From contig JAPEIS010000017.1 of NCBI GenBank assembly GCA_029531795.1, positions 62,001-126,000 on the forward strand: 64,000 nucleotides of DNA, written 5' to 3'. Under the pieces are notes generated by a model, which did no database searches, was not told the DNA's origin, and worked only from the letters and a program-made list of their open reading frames with translations. Origin of the DNA: Sclerotinia nivalis (Eukaryota > Ascomycota > Leotiomycetes > Helotiales > Sclerotiniaceae). Numbering within the stretch: the first letter of the stretch is position 1; each line of letters opens with the position of its first letter. Of the stretch, positions 59,605-64,000 are shown one piece after another. The translations under genes were made by a program, and so were the position numbers.

Positions 59605-62600
59605 TTAGGACGACTTCTTGTTTACACTTTGCAATCGATGAATAGGAACTTGCGATAACAACTCTTCTTCGGCTTTTTGCATCTCTTCTCCTTTTTCAGG
59701 ATCTAGATCATTCTATAATCGGGCAGAAAACAATCCTTAATTGCTTATTTGTTTTGAAAAACGTGGATGTTTCGATATTTGGTATTTCTTGTTGATTCAA
59801 TCACGAAGGTCATCCGAATTATTGTCAACAAAAAGATTTGAATGTAATATATATTTCTTAAGCCGGATGCTGGTATAGGTTTTACCAAGCGGGGTTCTAT
59901 CCATTTCTTCAAGGGTATAGATAGAAAGGCCTTCTAATTTCTTCGAAACCTTGTAAGGGCTGTACTATCTGAAAGCAAGTTTTGTATTGCATGACATATC
60001 AATTTTCGACCAAGGATTGTGATATAAAACGATATCTCCCGTTTGAATATTTTTATTTAGGGTTTTGCAATCTAAATCGTAGCAAAGTTTTCCATCTTCC
60101 CTGTAACATCGTTTACAAAGGATTGCTTTTTCGATATCCTCATCCAACATCTTTAATTGCCGCGCTCTGATGACTAACAAATCTTCTCGGGTATGTATAT
60201 TCCCCCAATCAAGGATCCTCTAAATCGTATGGGTAGTCTCAAGGGGCAATACAGCTTTTCGTCTGTAGATCAATTCAAACGGAGTTTTGTTTGTAGGTTT
60301 ATATATCGAAATGCAATCAGCGAATAGTATAGTTTCTAATTATTCGAACTATCTACGCCTACCTTGCGATAAATGGGAGAGTGCTTCAACGATAGGATGA
60401 TAATCTTTTTCTACCATTTCATTGACTTGGAAATGGTAGGTAGATATCCGGATTTTATCGACTCCATACTTTTCGTAATAAGCAAGTATAGCGTTTTTGT
60501 TCTCAAGACTATTATCTACAATAATCTCTCCAAAAAGACTATAACGGCAAACTACTTCGTAAAGGAATTTAGTTACAATTTCCGAAATGATATTCCGTAA
60601 TGTTTTGGTTTTTATTCAACCACTGAAATCCTTTCGCAAGACAACAAAACATTTGAATCCATAATCGTCCGGTATTTTTGTAACATCCATATCAACTTTT
60701 CGCTAGATACCTGAAACCCAAATAGCAATTATTAACTCACTTGTCTATTTGGACAATCTGAATTGGTAAACGGAATAGAAGGTTATCCAGTTTTTCATAT
60801 CCTTATATATACCATCCCATCAATAACAATTATATAACTTAGTATATAATAATTCTAGATCTTTATAATCTAATTTTTTGTATATTCGAATCATAACTTT
60901 TGCTTTTTCGATTAGATTATTATCTATAATTATATAGACAAAGGACAATCTATCTTTACGAATTCTAAATAAACAACGGTCTTTGATATAAAAATTAAAA
61001 GTTTTCTTTTTGAATACTTGTCAATCCTTAATTGCCAAACCCTTAAATCTTCATAATATAATGATATATTAAACGAACTTTTGCATTTTCTCATTTCCGT
61101 ACTCCAAAATTTGAGACGGTCTTAAAATTTGGGAAGCGTTTATACTTACAATTGGATTTATACTCAAGGAATTCAAATCCGTAATGATCAAATCATCAAT
61201 ATCCTTTTCGTATTCTTCATCAATATCATCTAAAATAGTCCATAATCACTGCAATAGAACATCAATAGTAGTATTCTTATTTCCAGAAACATATTTGACG
61301 TCAAAATCGAAGAGTCTAATCCAAACAATCCATCTCGTAACCAAAACACCAAGTAAATCTGTAGCCACTCTATTTAGTTGAACCACAAGAACATTAACAT
61401 CAATCTCCAAAACGAAGTGAACACCATAGAGATCCCTTTTGTATTTTTGTAAAGCTTTGAGAACCCCTCAGCATTCCCGTTTGATCGCATCGTAATTCTG
61501 TTCGACATGATTCCATAGACCACTTTCATACCTAACAACAATACAAGATTTGTCCTTGTATAATTAGCCCAAAACAGCTCCCCACCCTATTAAACTAACA
61601 TCAACAACAAAAATGATGATTCCGGCTTCAGATAAATAAATAAAAAATAAAAAAATTGAAACAAAAGTTAATTTGTCTTTCAACAAATCCATCGCAGCAT
61701 CATACTTAGAAATCCATATGAATTCCGCACCTTTTTTCAATAAAACATAAAAAGATTCAATAACAATAACAAAGTTCTCTACCTATAATCAATAGAAAAC
61801 ACATACTCCGAAGAACATTCTAACTTCATAATCGTTTGAACAAAAAGGCCATTCAAATATCTTAATGATTTTGGCTGTATCAAAACTTCTTCCTTCAGAA
61901 CCAATATAGTATCCCACAATCCGAATCCTATCGTAACACTATTTAGACTTGATTCCAATAATACATCCTACGTATTCGATACATTCCATTGTAGCGTCGA
62001 GATTCTTCAAGTGTTCCACAACAAACTTCCGTAGACCTAGCTCAACTTCAGCTTTGCTGTATCGAGTTCTAAGGCCTTTAACACCAATATCATCTAGATA
62101 AAGCATAGCCACATCAGGCATGATATCCCACAATATCCTTGAAACGATTCTTGCAAATTGAGCAACAGAGTTGGTAACTCCCTAAGAAAGGATTGTAAAT
62201 CTCATTAGCTCCAAAGGCATCATGATAGCAATGATATCTCTGCTCTTCTTGTCCAATAATATCTAATCATATCCAGAAAAGAAATCGATCAAAGAAGTCA
62301 ACGAGCATCCAGCCATTTGTTCTGCAAACTCTTCTAAATTTGGAAGCATATTCGTATCACACAAGATCACTCTATTAGCTTTAATCATAGCAACAATAAT
62401 GCAGTATTTTCCAATTTCGCTTTTCTTGATCAAATACCAAGGATTTCGATAAAATCCTTCTCCTTCTTCTAATACTCCTCGTTTGATACAGTCTCTTATC
62501 ATTTCGATAACGACAGGCAAAAAAGTCTTTAAAGAAATGAAATCAGGAGCTTGCTAAGCCTTATACGGGATTGTCTTAATAACTTGAGGCGAAGCAACTG

Positions 62601-63294
62601 AAGACTTAATACTGCCAGCTTCAATCCAGTCGAAAGCTAGTGCCGCTTCCCGATTCATCAAAAATACTAAAAGAAACTGCTTTTCTCATTCCAAAAGTAT
62701 ATCTCCAATATCCAATAGAGCTAATCGTTCCTGTGTCAAACGGAATCCTTCCGGTCTGATATCGAAACGCAGTATCAAATATTTCGAAAATAAACCTGAC
62801 AATAGACATACAGGATTGATTGTACATTCCAGTTCCAATCAATTTGGATCACTTTCAGGGATTTCACTATCAATGTATTCAATCTCATCCGAAGGTTTTA
62901 TCTTGTCGTTTTTCTTTTTGTAGGCACCATTGATTGAAATAAGGATTGTAGAATTGATATCTATTAATCTTTCCTAAGCATCACTTTCAGTTTTGAATTC
63001 TTCCAAATCGAGATGAATGCCATTAACAACAAAGTATTCTTGAAATCCCTTCATTTCAGATTCTTCAATATTGTTAAATATATCCTCGACATCGAAATCA
63101 AATCCAATCCTGAAGATATCTGTGATATATTCGCCAGAATTTAAGACGGTCTTAAAATTTGGGATACCGACTAGGAATTCCGGGAAATAGGTCTTGATGA
63201 ATTCTTCGAATTTCCCTTTATTCTTGTTGGCATCTAGAATCTTCGGGGGGTTGTTAATACAATCCCTAAGCGTTATACCACTTATTTTTTTCCC
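59605..63294 (-). pseudogene. V2 pol: RT, RNase H and integrase
   Basis: It follows the slippery site in the -1 frame relative to the protease. RT spans about 62520-61900 with GEGFYRNPWYLIKK, LIDFFSGYD and an intact MLYLDDIGVKG. RNase H is at about 61640-61380 (VDVSLIGWGAVL, ESGLWNHVEQNYDAIKREC). The integrase zinc region is near 60830 and its core near 60720-60330 (KVDMDVTKIP, VDNSLENKNA); the expected Glu of the third motif is still present in VNEMVEKDYHPIVE. The C-terminal GPY-like region is at 60180-59900 (GDIVLYHNP, KLAFR, YSPYKV). The stop TAA at 59605-59607 ends the frame. I see no chromodomain. It is less decayed than A3 or U. Confidence 0.85.
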
Positions 63295-63986
63295 TGATCC
63301 TCAAGATCAACCTTTGTGATATCAGCTTTACATTTCGATCCCGTTGTTCAACAACCAGTACGATTGATACCGTTATCATCTGTGATCTAGACAATTTGTT
63401 TATTATCCTCATATTCGAAATCAACTCTTCTTACAAAGATATAAGACATTCCGAGCAAGAATGGATTCTTGACATTATTCAAAACAAAAATGTTTACAAT
63501 ATTCTTGATTCCTCTAAAGTTGACTTCAACATCTTCAATCAATCTATACAGCGTAACTATATTTCTATTCGGAGTCACTATTGTTGCATTGTACTCTTGT
63601 ATTGTAAACCCTAACTCTCTCATCACTTCAAGATTTATCATATTGATTGTAGAGCCTGAATCAACGATACTACTGATCTTGATATTCTTGTTATCGAAAG
63701 TCACTATTATAATGGGAATGTTACGAATCTCTTTTGAATAAAAACTAGATTTGGCTGTTACATTATTAGTACTGAATAGAACAAAAAAGACTTCTCCAAC
63801 AAAGCCTATAGCTTTTGTCTCAATATCCTTCCTCTTCTCAATTTCCGTAACTAATATCTTCTCCAATACTTTCTTAAGAAGGTTCGGGAAATAAGCAAGG
63901 ATTATACCAATCGATATAAGAACTTCGAGTTTGAAAAAGCGTTCCAATATCTCTATCAAAATCTCATTGGTGTATATCGAGATCAA
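63282..63986 (-). pseudogene. V2 protease and end of gag-PR frame
   Basis: An uninterrupted stretch of 199 codons ending at 63387, then continuing past two stops to the slippery site. A retropepsin-type aspartic protease is seen at about residues 95-185: SSIVDSGSTINMINLEVM holds the catalytic DSG, and NPFLLGMSYI resembles the ILG motif near the C-terminal flap. The upstream gag lies outside the window. Unlike A, X and Y, the protease is on the gag side of the frameshift. Confidence 0.82.
63288..63294 (-). promoter_or_regulatory. Putative -1 frameshift site of V2 (GGGAAAA)
   Basis: Minus-strand codons GAT CAG GGA AAA AAA TAA place GGGAAAA (extended by further A) in the X_XXY_YYZ register directly before the stop of the protease frame. 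RT continues in the -1 frame from this point. Confidence 0.68.
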
Positions 63987-64000
63987 TAGTTGTTTCTTTG

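Larger units (their letters stand above)
6171..64000 (+). mobile_element. Chromodomain Gypsy element X1, split by seven insertions
   Basis: X1 pieces are 6171-6406, 13824-15400, 21194-22243, 27867-28488, 41391-43437, 49223-49287 and 55213-55829. Joined, they follow the reverse complement of X2 (31290-38037) in order. The last piece is cut in the chromodomain by V2, so the X1 3' end lies beyond the window. The left flank ATATT (6166-6170) should be its target duplication. The coordinates given are the outer span, most of which is inserted DNA. Confidence 0.9.
55830..64000 (-). mobile_element. Gypsy element V2 with large extra 3' ORF, partial
   Basis: Minus-strand element whose 3' LTR is at the left and whose gag and 5' LTR lie beyond the right edge. 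Order on the minus strand: protease (63986-63290), RT-RNase H-integrase (63294-59605), unrecognised ORF (59381-56256), polypurine tract, LTR. The RT belongs to the fungal Gypsy group with YRNPWYLxKK and LIDFFSGYD signatures, distinct from A, X, Y and U. Confidence 0.9.

Noticed and set aside
1..64000. CRISPR arrays, bacterial operons, riboswitches
   Set aside because: No evenly spaced repeats with unique spacers, no ribosome-binding sites or bacterial gene order; all evidence points to a fungal nuclear genome.

Overview
This window is a transposon graveyard from a fungal genome, most likely a filamentous ascomycete (Pezizomycotina). It is very AT-rich and I see no convincing host gene, tRNA or rRNA. 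It consists almost entirely of LTR retrotransposons inserted into one another. Paired copies differ mainly by C-to-T and G-to-A transitions, and in-frame TAA/TAG/TGA codons replace expected Gln/Arg/Trp codons inside otherwise conserved domains. That pattern is what repeat-induced point mutation (RIP) leaves. The species cannot be named from this sequence. Letters used for the families (U, X, Y, A, Z, W, V, S, T) are mine.

Layout. (1) 1-1432: tail of an unknown element and one V-family LTR. (2) 1875-6170: Gypsy element U, plus strand, cut inside its integrase region by (3) X1, a chromodomain Gypsy whose 5' LTR starts at 6171 and which runs, in pieces, to 55829 and on past the window. X1 is split by seven insertions: Y (6407-13823, Gypsy, plus), A1 (15401-21193, Gypsy, plus), A2 (22244-27866, Gypsy, minus), Z (28489-41390, Copia-like, minus), W (43438-49222, Copia-like, plus), A3 (49288-55212, Gypsy, minus) and V2 (55830 to beyond 64000, Gypsy, minus). 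Some of these carry further insertions. Z holds a complete second X element (X2, 31290-38037, minus) and a solo LTR S (39999-40283). A3 holds a solo Y LTR (54591-54845) and a solo LTR T (51239-51384). The 5' LTR of W holds an 894-bp GC-richer segment flanked by 17-bp direct repeats. The deepest chain is U > X1 > Z > X2. Nearly every junction was fixed by finding the 5-bp target-site duplication and by reading the host element across the gap, using X2 as the uninterrupted template for X1.

How the elements work. The Gypsy families A, X and Y encode gag with a zinc knuckle, then protease, reverse transcriptase (RT), RNase H, integrase and a C-terminal chromodomain, which normally tethers integration to marked chromatin. 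In A, X, Y and V a GGGAAA(A/C/G) heptamer sits in the exact -1 slippage register where one frame ends and the next domain continues in the -1 frame. U, Z and W read gag and pol in one frame. Y and V2 each carry an extra ORF between pol and the 3' LTR (about 375 and 1,040 codons) that I do not recognise. Every element shows stops or catalytic substitutions, so none looks autonomous.

The most interesting points are the two unrecognised post-pol ORFs, the shared slippery heptamer, LTRs ending TG...TA in three families, a palindromic motif present both in Y LTRs and inside Y pol, and the GC-richer segment inside the W LTR.
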